From Paramacrobiotus metropolitanus (taxonomy: Eukaryota; Tardigrada; Eutardigrada; Parachela; Macrobiotidae), in the NCBI RefSeq assembly GCF_019649055.1, contig NW_026570294.1, forward strand, positions 1 to 64,000: a stretch of DNA of 64,000 nucleotides, given 5' to 3'. Positions within the stretch are counted from its first letter, which is position 1. Each line of letters begins with the position of its first letter. Below the pieces are notes generated by a model. It had not been told where the DNA came from. It saw nothing but the letters and a program-made list of their open reading frames with translations, and ran no database searches. The position numbers and the translations under genes are program-made. This document shows, one piece after another, positions 10,142 through 21,142 of this stretch.

Positions 10142-11294
10142 ATGGGACGGTGCAAGGAAGTTCCAGTACGAAACCGGAGTCGCAGAACAGTTTTTCTGGA
10201 TAAAGAAAAGTCGCCAGTCTTTTCAACACCGAGACCGTCTACTTCAATTACCGGACAATGTCCAAGATGCGGAACCATGGTTTCCAAGCCTATAAGTGCC
10301 CACATCTTGCAGCACTGCTCGTATCTTTCCAAGTGTTTCAAAGAATTTGCAGAAAAAGAAGGTTCTGCGGCTAAACGGGCTGTGGAAGCGCTTGAAACGA
10401 TGCACAATCCTGGAAAACGGTTTGTTAAGCAGTTGGATAAAGTGACCAGTACCTTGGCTCATGGTTCAGGTGTTCGCGCGGCAAGAACCTACCGTGCTGA
10501 CCAATACAATCGTTATATGACGGATAGAGACTTTACGGACTCATGGTCGCTCAGCAATCTCGCTGCATCGCTGGACTGCGTCAACTTGAAAAGTCTTATT
10601 CAGATGCTTGCAACGAAAGGCAGCTTCTTGATTCCTGTGTCAACAACAAACAAGCAAATGCACAAAGATCTTATCTCTCATGTGTCCGTGATGGTGCTAC
10701 TCAATAACGGTAAAGATTTGTTTCTGGATTTCGATGATGTTATGTCATGTCATGTCTTTCGTAGGCTCAGAAATAAAAATTATGTTCTTCAATCCAAGTG
10801 GCAAGAAGTGTTCGTCGAAATTCATTGGCCGCGCTTTTATCGAAGCTGTTCTGGATGAGTCTAAGCCGTACCCTGAGTTGTATAACTTTTTCCATCATCA
10901 ATGGCCAAAGTTACCTAAAGATTTTCTACACCTGCTTCCGGACAGTGTACAACATGGCGCACCATTATTCAGTGACGCATGCACGCACTTGTCGCGTTAT
11001 TTTATTCACACCACTTTGGAAAAAGTAAGCATCGATATTTTCTTTTTATTCATCTTGTTAGTATGATTTTTCGTGCAGGTTGTTTCTGGCCAGGATATAC
11101 GATTTGCCATGCGTGACACAGCTGTTGACATCCAGCTGTTTGGTTGGCAAATTATTTACTCCCGTCATACAACGTTGGAAAAGAGCAATGCCCTGCGCAA
11201 CAAGATTCAGAAGCAAATCGGATGCCTCTACATTCTTGATTTGACCACTGAACTTAGGTGTGGCGCAGAATTCTATGTGAGAGCAGTATTGTAG
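10142..11294 (+). pseudogene. Zinc-finger-like protein of unknown function, frameshifted, with one intron
   Basis: The ATG at 10142 follows a strong splice acceptor. Near residue 40 a CPRCG...HILQHC arrangement suggests a C2HC zinc finger. The rest is globular and unrecognised. The frame breaks at a TGTCA tandem repeat around 10743-10757 and continues in another frame to 11024. There a 54-bp intron (GTAAGC...GTGCAG, 11025-11078) removes an in-frame stop and keeps phase. Coding ends at 11294. The position directly before PolB suggests an early or replication-related role, but that is only context. Confidence 0.55.
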
Positions 11295-11365
11295 TTAACG
11301 AAGGGCATCGTTGTAGATCTCTGTCTTCAACATTGAATCAAGTGGATACCGACTATATTGTTGCC

Positions 11366-14300
11366 ATGGATCATGATCCCATGGATGACGGTAACGACTT
11401 TGACGATTACGGATATGATTTCGAGCAGTTCTTCAATCCCTATTCACCGCCTGGGACTCCATTTGACTGGGCACAAGTCTACACACCACCGCAATCGCCA
11501 GCCACACAATCCGAGGAAACCCATGAACCCATGGAAGTTACTCTGGACAACGTCTTGGATGTGGATGAAAATGTTCAGGCAGGTGGCGCAGAAACGATGG
11601 ACGTCGTTGTACAGGACAACGACGATGTGGGAAAAGCTATAGTTGCGAATCATGTTCCATCCCAGGAATCACTCAGCCAACCCGTTCAGGATGTCAACGT
11701 TCCTAAATCAGGCCAGTCCATACCGTCGGAATCGGACTGGTCCAAAGTTTGTACGCTCCAGAAGATAAGTCACAATCACAACAAAAAGTTAACCACCATC
11801 AGTATTTCTACAGCCTTAAGATCAAATCTTTGCCACAAGAGTTTGATACACTAACTTCCCTAGAAGCCTTGCTTGCCTGAAGTGTTCAAAGCAGTGTGGA
11901 CAACCTGTTCTAAAGATTTTCAGCCCGACGATGTTGTTTGCATAAAAATGTTCACCCGGACTATGGAAAATCCTATGCATTTGAAAATGCAGTTCTTCAG
12001 TTACTTCAATCCGCGTGACCTGACAGAAATGGTAATGAAGATTAATTCCGGTGGCCTGTTCTGTATGGATGATTCTTTGCGGCTTGTCATTCAACGTACG
12101 GTTATGCCCGCTGGCGGTGCTTGGAAGCGTAAGCACATTCATTCGACACACGATCGGAAACGGTTTGCGCGTTCAGTTGTGCAAGTTGATGTTGAGCACA
12201 ATCTGTGTTTGCCAGCATGCCTTGTACTCGGCCGATTCTATCACGATCCTTTAAGGAATGCAAGGAACTGGAAGCAAATAACTGATAAAAGAAAAAGGAA
12301 ACTGCAAAACCTTGCTGCGCAACTAGTAAAGGAAGCTGGACTTAATGTCCGAACCAAGTTTTCCCTGAACGACATTGAGCGTTTCCAAAGCTAAGTCCTT
12401 AAAGAGTTCCAGATAAAAGTTATTGGAGCAGAACAAGGTAACATCATCATTGCCAGGTGCCCCAAAAAACAGGGAAAGCTGAAGACCATCTATCTTTTGT
12501 ACGAAAATGGTCATTTTGATCTGATAACTACGCCATCAGGATTTCATCGACGTGGTTATTACTGTAAGTTGTGTGACAAGCCGTGCGTTCAGAAAGAAAA
12601 GCATCGATGTCAAGGTAAATGCACCAAGTGTTATTGCCCAAAGGGAATCTGTACCGAGCCAGAGGCATCTAGCAGAATTCTGTGCCAAGATTGCAATCGC
12701 GAGTTCAACAACGACACTTGCTTTGATCTTCACAAGAAAGCTCGCAAAAACGGGCGGCCATATTGCACAGAATTATTTATCTGCCCCAAATGTGGAGTGT
12801 TTGTCAGTCTGCTCAACCGCAAGACCAAGAAGCATGAATGTGGTGAAATGTATTGTCACCCGTGTCAAGATTGGGTAGATCAGGCAACGCACAAGTGTTA
12901 TCTCAAGCCTTTGGAGCCTCGTGTCCACGGATCTAGTTCAAATTACATCTTTTTCGATTATGAAACTTACTTGGACGCAGAGGGAATCCAGCGGCCTTGT
13001 TATGTTGTCGCACAATACACGAGCGGAGAAGAATTTCGCTTTCCTCCAGATGGTGTGCCAATACAAGGCTACGACGTTCAGAAAGAGTTTGGCCCATGGG
13101 TGTATTCAGAGCAACATCGTGAATACACTTTGATTGCACACAACTTTCGCGGTTACGACGGACACTTCCTGCTTTCGTATCTTCTGGAAAACAATCTCAA
13201 AGGGGTTGAAATCATACGACGCGGCAGTCAACTTCTTGATCTCCGTTACCCGGCTTTGGAAATCAAGGCGCGCGACACTCTTAACTTTGTCATGACGAAA
13301 CTTTCCAATTTTCCAAAGGCTGTTGGTCTGACCGATTGCGAATCCATAGGCGATTTTTCTCATCGCTTTAACAAGCCGGAAAACTGGGACAAAGTGCTTC
13401 CGTTCCCCGATGTCGATGAATACATAGTAGACGGCTTCAAGCGAGCGGATCGCAGAAAGTTTGAACAGTGGCACGCAGAAGAAAAGGAAAAGAAAGGTAT
13501 GTTTTTTTATTTATTTTTTTTTGAATATTTCATGCTTTAAAGGGGTTTTCGATTTTCGGCTGGAAATGTCCGACTACTGTGCAAGGGACGTTACTATACT
13601 GCGGAAATGTGCTCTCCAGTTCCGTGAAAATTTCATCAAGATGACCAACGTCGATCCGTTTCAAAACGTTACCATAGCTTCCGCCTGTCAAACGTATTAC
13701 AAGACCAAACTGCTGAAGGCTAAAGAAATTGCCGTGATATCCGCGAACGGTTATCAGCCAAATTGAAAGACAAGCGCGGAAGCAACGCAGTGGCTTGAAT
13801 GGACCAGCATGAGTCATCCGAACATCGAGCACGGAAGGAACGGTAAAGAGCGGAAAATCAATCGCTACTTTGTAGATGGATTTGATCCAGACACTAAAAC
13901 AGTTTACGAATACAACGGCTGCGTACATCACGGACACCCGGAATGCACCAATGAAGACGACCGGGCACCATTCTCTTTGAAGAAAATGTCAGAAGTGTAC
14001 GAGCAGTGGATACGTAAGAAACTCTTTTTGGAAGGGATGGGTTATAATGTGGAAGAGAAGTGGTCTTGCGAGTCGCTACGTGAAAGAAAGGATCCGGATA
14101 TACAGCAATTCCTCTTGAACCAGAATCTACGTGATCCACTGCAACCGCGTGAAGCCTTCAAAGGTGGCCGTACCAACGCTTCATGTTTGTTCAGAGAAGT
14201 TCAAGAAGAGGAGCAAATTCTACATTACGACATCGTGTCTTTGTACCCGTTCGTCAACAAAAAAGCTGAGTATCCAATCGGGCATCCGAAGATCATCGTG

Positions 14301-15581
14301 ACTAACTTCAAGCCCGTAACGGAATATTTTGGCTTGGTCAAATGCAAAGTTCTGCCACCTGCACGAATTCGATATCTTGTGCTGCCTGCCACGTTCAACG
14401 GTAAGCTTGTGTTCACTTTGTGCCGGACTTGTGTTGAGAACGGCATAAACGACTACTGTTCGCATTCCGATGAGGAAAGAAGTTTTGAAGGAGTATTCTG
14501 CACTGCGGAATTGCACATGGCGCTGCGACAGGGTTATCAAGTGCAGGAAATTTACGAAGTTTGGCATTGGAACGAGAAGCGTGCGGGTTTATTTCAAGAA
14601 TATGTGGACAAATTCTTGAAGGAGAAGTTGGAAACAAGTGGATTCCCCGCCGGTTGCACAACGCAACGTCAGAAAGAGTTGTATGTTCAAGAAGTTGCCT
14701 TGCGCGATGGAATTGTCCTAGACATTGATCGCGTTGAAGACAATCCCGCAAGACGTGCAGTTGCCAAGTTGATGTTGAATTCATTTTGGGGCAAGTTTAG
14801 ACAAAGAGACAACTTGCAACAGACGGTGTTCATCTACTCCGTGAAGCAGTATCTGGATTTAGTCAGATCGAAATCTGTTGATATACAGAGCGTTCACGCC
14901 GTGACTCCGGAGTGCATGATGGTAACTTACTCGCAGAAAGATGACTACAACGAAGGCAGTAACTGTGCCAATCTTGCCATTGCCGCTTTCACTACCAGCC
15001 ATGCCCGCATTCAGCTTTTCAAAACCATGGCCAAACTTGGACCGCGTCTTTTGTATTTTGACACCGACTCTGTCATCTTTGTTCACAAAGAAGGCAAATG
15101 GCTTCCTGAAGTTGGTAATGGTCTTGGTCAATGGAGCAGCGAGTTGAAATTCGACGAGCACATTGTCCGCTTTGTCTCCTGCGGTCCCAAAGTCTACAGC
15201 TATGAAACAAACACCGGTCGAATTCAGCTGTAAGTTAAGGACATGGCTCAGAACGGGTACACGGAAGACATCTTGAACGATGGTCTGCAGCGCACTGGGG
15301 AGAAACTTGACTTTGACAAGTTGACTGAAATCCTGAAAGGCGCTACGATGCCGGTACGTATCAGTTATGGTGTTATTCTTCTTTTAGTTCTTATTGATTC
15401 CAGTGGTTTAACACAGGTTGTGTACCCTGAGTACATCAAGCGGAACTTTAAAGCTCAAGAAATTTCCACTGTCCGTTTGAAAAAGCATTTTCGCATGGTG
15501 TACGACAAACGGGTTTTGTTTGAAGATTTAAACACAGTTCCGTACGGTTTCAAAAGGCCGGTAAGCAAGCGACTGCTTTAG
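11366..15581 (+). pseudogene. Protein-primed DNA polymerase family B (pPolB), broken
   Basis: Replicates the linear element genome using a terminal protein primer. An acidic N-terminal region starts at the ATG at 11366; a Cys-rich zinc-binding region lies at 12560-12900. Exonuclease motifs are visible: DYET near 12957, GYDGHF near 13151, and a Y-x3-D motif near 13575. Polymerase motif A (DIVSLYP) is near 14228, motif B (KLMLNSFWG) near 14766 and motif C (DTDS) near 15058. Breaks: frame changes near 11746 and 11872, TAA at 12392, TGA at 13764 and TAA at 15231. Two introns interrupt it: 13497-13542 (46 bp) and 15354-15416 (63 bp), both phase-preserving. The C-terminal YDKRVL...PYGF block is typical of Maverick PolBs. 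Confidence 0.93.
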
Positions 15582-15613
15582 CAGATCAATGTTCAGATGT
15601 CTATGCAAGTTAT

Positions 15614-16084
15614 ATGCGGTTCGACACTCAGGATAGCACACTTGTAATTCATTATATGTACAGAGGACCCGCAGCCGGCGTGATGGATTTGTATCTGGAG
15701 GATGCCACGACCATGTGGTACGAGATCAAGCGTGACACGTACATGGGCTTCCAGAAGAAGTCCAAAGCCATTACCTTCTGCAAGACGTTTTCGACCGAAG
15801 GAGACCAGCGCTTTGTGTATACTGCCATGGAATTATCTGCACCGATCGTCGCGCGTATACTGGAATGCATTTCTGACAACACTGTTCAAGAGTTACTGGA
15901 CTCTTCTGTTCTGAAACGTAAGCCAATGGATCTTTTCTTGCATGGTGACGGGACTGATAACTTGAACATAACATTCAAAACTGGGAGATTCTTCTGCATT
16001 TACTTCTCCCAGACTAAGAACAAGCATGTGGTGAAGTTTGCGCATGATAAGTTCTCCAATCTTGCCATCCGCTCGCTCTACTGA
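15614..16084 (+). CDS. Small two-repeat protein, member A of PC4-like family
   Basis: 156 residues, intact, starting 30 bp after the PolB frame. It consists of two similar halves, each a run of predicted beta-strands followed by a helix (MELSAPIVARILECI in the first half, HDKFSNLAIRSLY in the second). That layout matches the genes at 17005, 25900, 26511 and 27102, so I group them as paralogues. The proposed fold is that of transcription coactivator PC4/p15, an ssDNA-binding fold; in this copy the match is weak. The TGA stop runs straight into an A9 tract with a hairpin. Confidence 0.5.
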   Translation: MRFDTQDSTLVIHYMYRGPAAGVMDLYLEDATTMWYEIKRDTYMGFQKKSKAITFCKTFSTEGDQRFVYTAMELSAPIVARILECISDNTVQELLDSSVLKRKPMDLFLHGDGTDNLNITFKTGRFFCIYFSQTKNKHVVKFAHDKFSNLAIRSLY

Positions 16085-16157
16085 AAAAAAAACCTCATCT
16101 GTTTCTGTGTTAGGTTGATCTGTCACAGACAATCTGACACGGTTGTAGTTGAGGTAT
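16084..16157 (+). terminator. A9 tract with nested inverted repeats after the stop codon
   Basis: An A9 run begins in the stop codon. ACCTCA (16092-16097) pairs with TGAGGT (16150-16155), enclosing TCTGTG (16104-16109) paired with CACAGA (16124-16129). The arrangement resembles the three A-tract elements at 17475, 18930 and 26956, but the sequence is different. A gene-end or gene-boundary role is inferred. Confidence 0.45.
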
Positions 16158-16327
16158 CAGAGACCGGTGACAGATATCAACGTGCGAGTGTTCACTGTTC
16201 TGAATTGTCAGATGCAAAAGATGAATGCTATGACTAAAGGTATGCGGGAACTGATCTATCGCGTAAAAAAGTCATCCATGCTGTCTTACTTATTCTGAAC
16301 GCTGTTTTTCTCACACATTCTGCTAAA

Positions 16328-16862
16328 ATGGTTGTCCCTGAGGATCTTAAGCCTACGTTTACTCACGTTCGTCGTGACTATCAAGACGACGTGGTGATTT
16401 ATAACTCGAATATGGCCGATGTGAATAAGCGAATTGAAACTTTCTTCGGGAATCTTAACCATTTTCCTGGTTTGGATATCTATTACATGGCTGACGCCGG
16501 CTTCTACCATATTGGTGAAGGCCGCCTGCATTGTTTCACTTGTGGCGTAGGACTTGAAGGCTTGCTACCGTTTGAAGATATTAACGTACACCACGCCAGA
16601 TACAACTGGTCATGCGAGCACTTGAACTATCTTGCCAGTAAGAAGTTTATCAGAAATGTGTTGGACGTCGATGAACAGTTGAGTGTATGGGCTAAAACTC
16701 ATTGGAATCGAAAAGCGCTGATATTCCGTTGCGATTGTTTCCGATACCGAAGATCATTCAGATGGATCGCACGCTAATTCCGATATGGAACTGGACAATC
16801 TGCCGGATGATGCAGTAGTTGTAGCTGTTGGTGGAGTAGAAATATGTCCTCCATATCCTTAA
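16328..16862 (+). pseudogene. Single-BIR (IAP-like) protein, frameshifted
   Basis: The ATG at 16328 starts a protein whose middle matches a baculovirus IAP repeat: AGFYHIGEG, then CFTC, then a His (HHARY) and a final Cys (WSCEHL), i.e. the C-x2-C...H...C zinc site. BIR proteins in DNA viruses typically block caspases. After about 16715 the first frame runs out at 16777, while another frame gives an acidic tail ending in TAA at 16860-16862, so a frameshift is likely. No RING domain is seen. The usual Trp after the second Cys is absent. Confidence 0.7.
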
Positions 16863-17004
16863 TTATGCTATTCCTATGAGCAGAAGTAAATATGACAGAT
16901 GCATGTAAAGCATTATCTTGCACACTGTTTTTAGTCGATGAAAATTTACACTTGCTTCATTTTTGCACTGCTTGCAGTTAACAATACTGAATTCTCCGTT
17001 TACA

Positions 17005-17435
17005 ATGGATTTCCCCGAGCTCAAGTATCAGTTTCAGGACGGAAACGTCAAGTGTTATGAGATCACCAGCAAACCTTCAATGTGGTACGATACTATCGGT
17101 AACACTGTCCTTCTGGCCCGCAGCCCTGCCTCTGATGGACTTATGACTGCCAGACAGAAAGGCATCATACTGGACTTACCCGCTATCAACAATCTTCTCC
17201 TACTGCTGAAAGAAGGAAAAATCCGACATGGTTTGGATGCAGCATGCATTGGACAATCCCGAAGTATACACATGTAAAGGATGCTGAGAATGCTGTCATC
17301 GACATCAGGTTGGCTCACCACACCGCCTTTGGACGCACGATTTCCATCTCCCTTGAAGGGGCCTCGATCATGCTGGGCTACCGGAATTTCCGAAGTGTTT
17401 GCAAATTAATCACTCAACTCGTTCCTAAAGCTTAA
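17005..17435 (+). pseudogene. PC4-like family, member B, frameshifted
   Basis: The start is the ATG at 17005. The first half contains ARQKGIILDLPAINNLLLLL, resembling the 'KGI-x-L' strand-to-helix turn of the PC4/p15 fold. The second half (RTISISLEGASIMLGYRNF, then VCKLITQLV) repeats the strand-helix plan. The frame changes around 17235-17260. PC4-fold proteins bind single-stranded or melted DNA and help transcription initiation; in this element that would fit the TBP-like gene directly downstream. The fold call is moderate. Confidence 0.5.
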
Positions 17436-17474
17436 ATAATTCATATGCAGTTTAATTAAAACAAAAAAAAATAA

Positions 17475-17556
17475 AGAAAAAAAAAGAGGGCGTTGCCCCA
17501 AATCTGCGTTATTTCTAGCTTGTCTACGGCCAGGCTGAAAGTAACGTGGTTTTGGG
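17475..17556 (+). promoter_or_regulatory. A-tract/nested-helix element, copy 1
   Basis: An A-tract preceded by AATAAA is followed by GAG, a small GGGC-GTT-GCCC hairpin (17488-17498), and a long helix in which 17497-17511 pairs with 17542-17556 (14 of 15 positions, two wobble). That helix encloses AGCTTG (17517-17522) paired with CAGGCT (17531-17536). Copies 2 and 3 keep the same architecture. It sits between the member B gene and the TBP-like gene and could mark transcript ends, promoters or both. Confidence 0.7.
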
Positions 17557-17676
17557 TAGCACTCTGAAAACGGGAAGTTCCGGAATTCTCAGATAGGCGT
17601 AGTCTGCTTTTGGATTGGTTAACGGTGAACGGAAATTCCGACTACCGTTCAGTGGTAGAAACGATCGGGTGAAACG

Positions 17677-17683
17677 TATAAAA
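17677..17683 (+). promoter_or_regulatory. TATA box candidate for the TBP-like gene
   Basis: TATAAAA lies 75-80 bp upstream of the ATG at 17758, a plausible distance for a short leader. Confidence 0.45.
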
Positions 17684-17757
17684 TGGTCATGTAGCATGTA
17701 GCAGAGTATCTGACATCAGTTTTAGTCCATTGTCGGTTTTTCTTGCTTTGCATAAAA

Positions 17758-18729
17758 ATGATTCACCACTTCATAACCGTTGTTGTCTTTGACTGCAAGT
17801 TTGATCTGCAGAAAATTGCATCGTCCACCAAGTGTACATCTGTGAAAGATTTTAAGGCGCTTAATCTGACATCCTATGATGGCAGTTATTGCCAAGTTTT
17901 CAGTTCAGGCAAAGCAATCATCAATGGCGGCACTTCAGAGAAAAAAGTACGCACATTGTTGAAGCGATACCGTTTCCGTTTAACACACCTTGGTTATTCT
18001 GCCAATGTCGCTAGCAAGCGCACTGCAAATATTACGGCCACTTACAACCATCAGCATCCGATCAATTTGTATAAGTTCGCGAAAGCTCCGAAGTTGTATT
18101 ATGAACCGGAGTTGTTTGACGCGGCCAAAATGCGATGCGCCGATTTGGGTATAACCGTAAAAGTTTTTAGTTCGGGTATGTGTACGATCTTAGGCGACAA
18201 GAGTGTGAAAGCAGTGGATATTTGCATTGACCGTCTTCGAGCCACGCTGCCATCCAATCCATCGCCGTCTCCTGACTTCGATGTAAGTGCCGTGCGCAAG
18301 AAGCGCAAGTCCATTAACTCTGACATTGATGAATTCGTGCGCGAGCTGGAGGCAGAGATGATGCGTGAATCAGAGGGTAGAACAACCGTTAGTCAAGGCA
18401 CACAGACTACGCCTCGTAAGCGAAAACGATCCATCCCCCACAAGATTGATCTTAGCCAGACAGTACAGCCAGAAAAGTGCAACGACATGGAGGATTGGCT
18501 GCAGGCAATTGAAAAGTGCGGAAAAGAGGAGCCAGCCCTTGCGTTGACACAGTGCGATAAACTGGTTGCGCAATGGGGAAAAGATTCCAAAGAAACTGAC
18601 CAAGTCGCCATGGAGCACGAGGAGAAGTTGGAAGAACCCGTATTCACTCTAACACAGTGCGAGAAATTAGTTGCACATTGCCCCAATAGATCCAGCGATG
18701 CCTTTACTTGGCCAGATGACATCTTCTAA
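17758..18729 (+). CDS. TATA-binding protein (TBP) homologue
   Basis: 323 residues; the frame is open from 17743 but the first ATG is 17758. Residues about 8-80 and 92-160 form the two direct repeats of the TBP saddle. CKFDLQKIA opens repeat 1; FSSGKAIINGGTSEKK and HLGY follow. Repeat 2 contains YYEPELF and VFSSGMCTILGDK. The four phenylalanines that kink DNA in TBPs are retained at F32, F48, F120 and F137. Residues 165-323 are a charged tail, with a basic RKRKR stretch and a duplicated LTQC(D/E)KLVA motif, not found in canonical TBPs. The gene is intact while many neighbours are broken. Likely role: recruiting host RNA polymerase to the element's promoters (inference). It sits between A-tract elements 1 and 2. 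Confidence 0.88.
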   Translation: MIHHFITVVVFDCKFDLQKIASSTKCTSVKDFKALNLTSYDGSYCQVFSSGKAIINGGTSEKKVRTLLKRYRFRLTHLGYSANVASKRTANITATYNHQHPINLYKFAKAPKLYYEPELFDAAKMRCADLGITVKVFSSGMCTILGDKSVKAVDICIDRLRATLPSNPSPSPDFDVSAVRKKRKSINSDIDEFVRELEAEMMRESEGRTTVSQGTQTTPRKRKRSIPHKIDLSQTVQPEKCNDMEDWLQAIEKCGKEEPALALTQCDKLVAQWGKDSKETDQVAMEHEEKLEEPVFTLTQCEKLVAHCPNRSSDAFTWPDDIF

Positions 18730-18929
18730 ATGTACTGATTCGATGTGCACAGTTCATACTTTTGCGAAGTTTTTCATGTCGCAAACTTGTAGTTTTTCGA
18801 TTTGCTTTTTCCATAGACTTTGCATGTAATAATGTGACTTTTCTTGCACTTTTCCGATTGCAGTTTTGGTAGTTTACTGAACACATTTTTCTAATACGAA
18901 TAACTCCCGTTTTTATCCTGAAAAACTGC

Positions 18930-19012
18930 AAAAAAAAAGAGAGCTGAATGCTCCAAATCGGTGGTAGTTTTAACTTGTCTGCGGCCAAGTTGAATCTACT
19001 GCTGTTTTGGGA
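18930..19012 (+). promoter_or_regulatory. A-tract/nested-helix element, copy 2
   Basis: An A9 tract and GAG are followed by a hairpin GAGC-TGAAT-GCTC (18941-18953). A long helix pairs 18952-18967 with 18996-19011, with wobbles and one T-T mismatch at the same place as in copy 1. It encloses a perfect AACTTG/CAAGTT stem (18972-18977 with 18986-18991). It lies between the TBP-like gene and the ATPase. Confidence 0.7.
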
Positions 19013-19074
19013 ATTTGCTCATTAAGCCAATCTTCAAATCAGAATTACGTACAATCATCTCAGTACTGTTTTTA

Positions 19075-19706
19075 GGAAATTGAACTTGTAAACTTTGATT
19101 TTCGCTTCAAAACACCATGCTCGGTGTATGTGTGCGGACCAACAATGTCTGGTAAATCTACTTTGATAATGCAGTTACTTAAAGCACCGCATGCACACTT
19201 TTACCCGTGTCCGAAACGTATAGTGTACGCGTACGGAACTTGGCAGAATTCGTTTAAAGAGTTTCCTTCGTCAATTGAATTAGTTTCTGACTATAACAAA
19301 CTGTTCGATGATGAATTTTTCAATCCAAATGTCCCAACGTTACTGATACTTGACGATCTAATGGAAGAATTAGCCAACAATGTAAAAGCCTCAACACTGT
19401 TCACGCGAGATGTGCACCATAAGAATGTCACTGCTGTATTTATATCGCAGAACTTGTTCAAACAGGGTAAAAGCATGCGCGACATTGCTTTGAATGCCCA
19501 GTACTTGATTTTGTTCAAAATTGTGAGACATCCAACAAATACGTGTACTGAGTCGACAACTAGGGATGAAACATTTGGAAAATGCGTATAAAAAGGCCAT
19601 TAGGGAACAGTATGGCTATTTAATTGTAAATTTACGACCTGAAACTCCGGACAACTTGCGACTTCAATCACATATTTTTGCTCATCGGCGCATCTATACA
19701 GAATGA
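19075..19706 (+). pseudogene. FtsK/HerA-type genome-packaging ATPase, frameshifted
   Basis: Drives DNA into the capsid. The Walker A motif GPTMSGKST is at 19137-19163 and Walker B (LLILDDLM) at about 19345. The motif-bearing frame continues upstream of 19124 to about 19075, where TTTTTAG resembles a splice acceptor, so a first exon upstream is possible; no ATG was found in this stretch. Coding character changes frame near 19553 and then ends at TGA 19704-19706, overlapping the next ATG. The length is in the range of Maverick ATPases. Confidence 0.85.
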
Positions 19707-20024
19707 AACCGAGTGAAATTTTCGACTTAGTGCGTGCACTCCAAACTATGTCACCCATTCAGCGTAGGGGCTTTTTTGCACATTGCACAAAGAAACAAGT
19801 CAACGCCATAGAGAAGGCATGTTTGAATCTGTTGAAGAATCCAGCTGGTCTAAGCAAATCACAACTCCAGCAAGCGAGAAAGTATGCAACAAGCATTAAG
19901 CGACCGGCCAGCCATGATGTTCCACGAAAACGGAAAAAAACAGATTTTACAGCAAAGAGGTGGATTTCTCGGTGCTTTATTGCCAATTTTAGGAACTCTG
20001 TTATTTACATTCATTGCAAAATGA
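19703..20024 (+). pseudogene. Small protein with C-terminal glycine/hydrophobic segment (Maverick core-peptide type), frameshifted
   Basis: The ATG overlaps the ATPase stop. The N-terminal helical region (about 75 residues) is followed by a basic stretch. At an A7 run near 19935 coding moves to another frame, which carries a GGFLGALLPILG segment before a TGA at 20022-20024. Small proteins with this glycine/hydrophobic ending precede the integrase region in many Mavericks and are thought to be virion or membrane-active components. That function is by analogy only. Confidence 0.6.
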
Positions 20025-21142
20025 AGACGTATGTACTCGTACCAGAAAGTGAATACAATACGGTGATGAAGCCGTGTCCAACACCATGGACAAAAGCTTA
20101 TCAAATTAGCAGCGAGATTGAAAGGCATTTAACACATGGTCCAAAGATCACTGACGCGCACAAACTTGATGATTCATCAGAGCCAGTAGTACCGCAGATG
20201 CCTGTACAAATGCCAATCCATGCAGATATTCCGGCTGTACCAGTTAGGTCGCGCATTACTTAAGATCACGCAGCACAAGTGGATACCGCGCCGTTAGTTA
20301 AATATCTTGCTCAGCCTAAACCTTTTATGGCAGACAGTCAAACACAATCGGATCCCATACAACCAACAGTTCATTACATCGAGAAGGATCCTGTTTATTA
20401 TCCTGTTTCAGTTCCGCAGTATGTCAGCGTGCCGGGCAAGTCTGTTGTGCGGCATGTGTACAAACCTCATCCCAAAAATAAACGTAATTCCAAGCAGAGA
20501 CGTGTTCGAAATACGGCCAGAACTATGCACCAGCCAAATGTATCTACGATAACTAAAGGACCAGCATTACCTGCCCTCACTTACAACAACAATCGAAATC
20601 CGCAGCTGATGTATCAGAATGCACCAATGCTTCCAGCTGGCAGTCCGTACTGGGAAATACGCAGTCCTTCTCCTACGTTGGCTTTGGCTGACAACACTAC
20701 CGTACCGAATGTAGAGTGGCCAGACAGCGATGATGATGATTTGCCATCTTCGTATGCATTACCTCCAGCAGCCGTAGTTCCGTCTTTAACGTACGAGCAA
20801 CTGAAATTACCCAGCAGTTCGAGTCGGAAAGCAATCACATATGCGCAGCCACAATTGCCGGCGTCTCAGCAACTGGAAGCTCTGACTTATGAGCAGCTAA
20901 GTATTGCAGCGCCTGCGGCCAGGAAAGCCCTCACATATGAGCAGGCGAGTTTACCAGCACCAGCTACCAGGCCAGCATTGACATATAGGGCGCCAAACAA
21001 AACTTCAGTCCCGGCAATCTTGTACAAGCCAGATGAAATGTTTACAGCGCGCAGCAAGAAAGCAAGGTACGATAATCAGCCCTCAACAAAGAAACATAAA
21101 ACACAGTACCAAACAGGTAGTGGCTGGATATCTTACGCATAA
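20021..21142 (+). pseudogene. Proline-rich repeat protein upstream of integrase, one in-frame stop
   Basis: The ATG at 20021 overlaps the previous stop (AATGA arrangement). The frame is open except for a TAA at 20261-20263. The C-terminal third has a repeated (A/S)LTYEQL motif (about 20788, 20881, 20928, with a fourth partial at 20980) separated by Pro/Ala-rich spacers, and an acidic DSDDDD patch. The end overlaps the integrase start by one base. Repetitive, disordered; a structural virion role is possible but unproven. Confidence 0.55.

Noticed and set aside
13764-13766. TGA in PolB as a selenocysteine codon
   Set aside because: There is no catalytic Cys/Sec position here in PolB, no SECIS-like structure was noticed, and other stops break the same gene.
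19703-21142. Overlapping ATGA/TAATG start-stop pairs as evidence for a bacterial or phage operon
   Set aside because: Compact overlaps are common in Mavericks, and the presence of spliceosomal introns, TBP and BIR genes shows a eukaryotic context.
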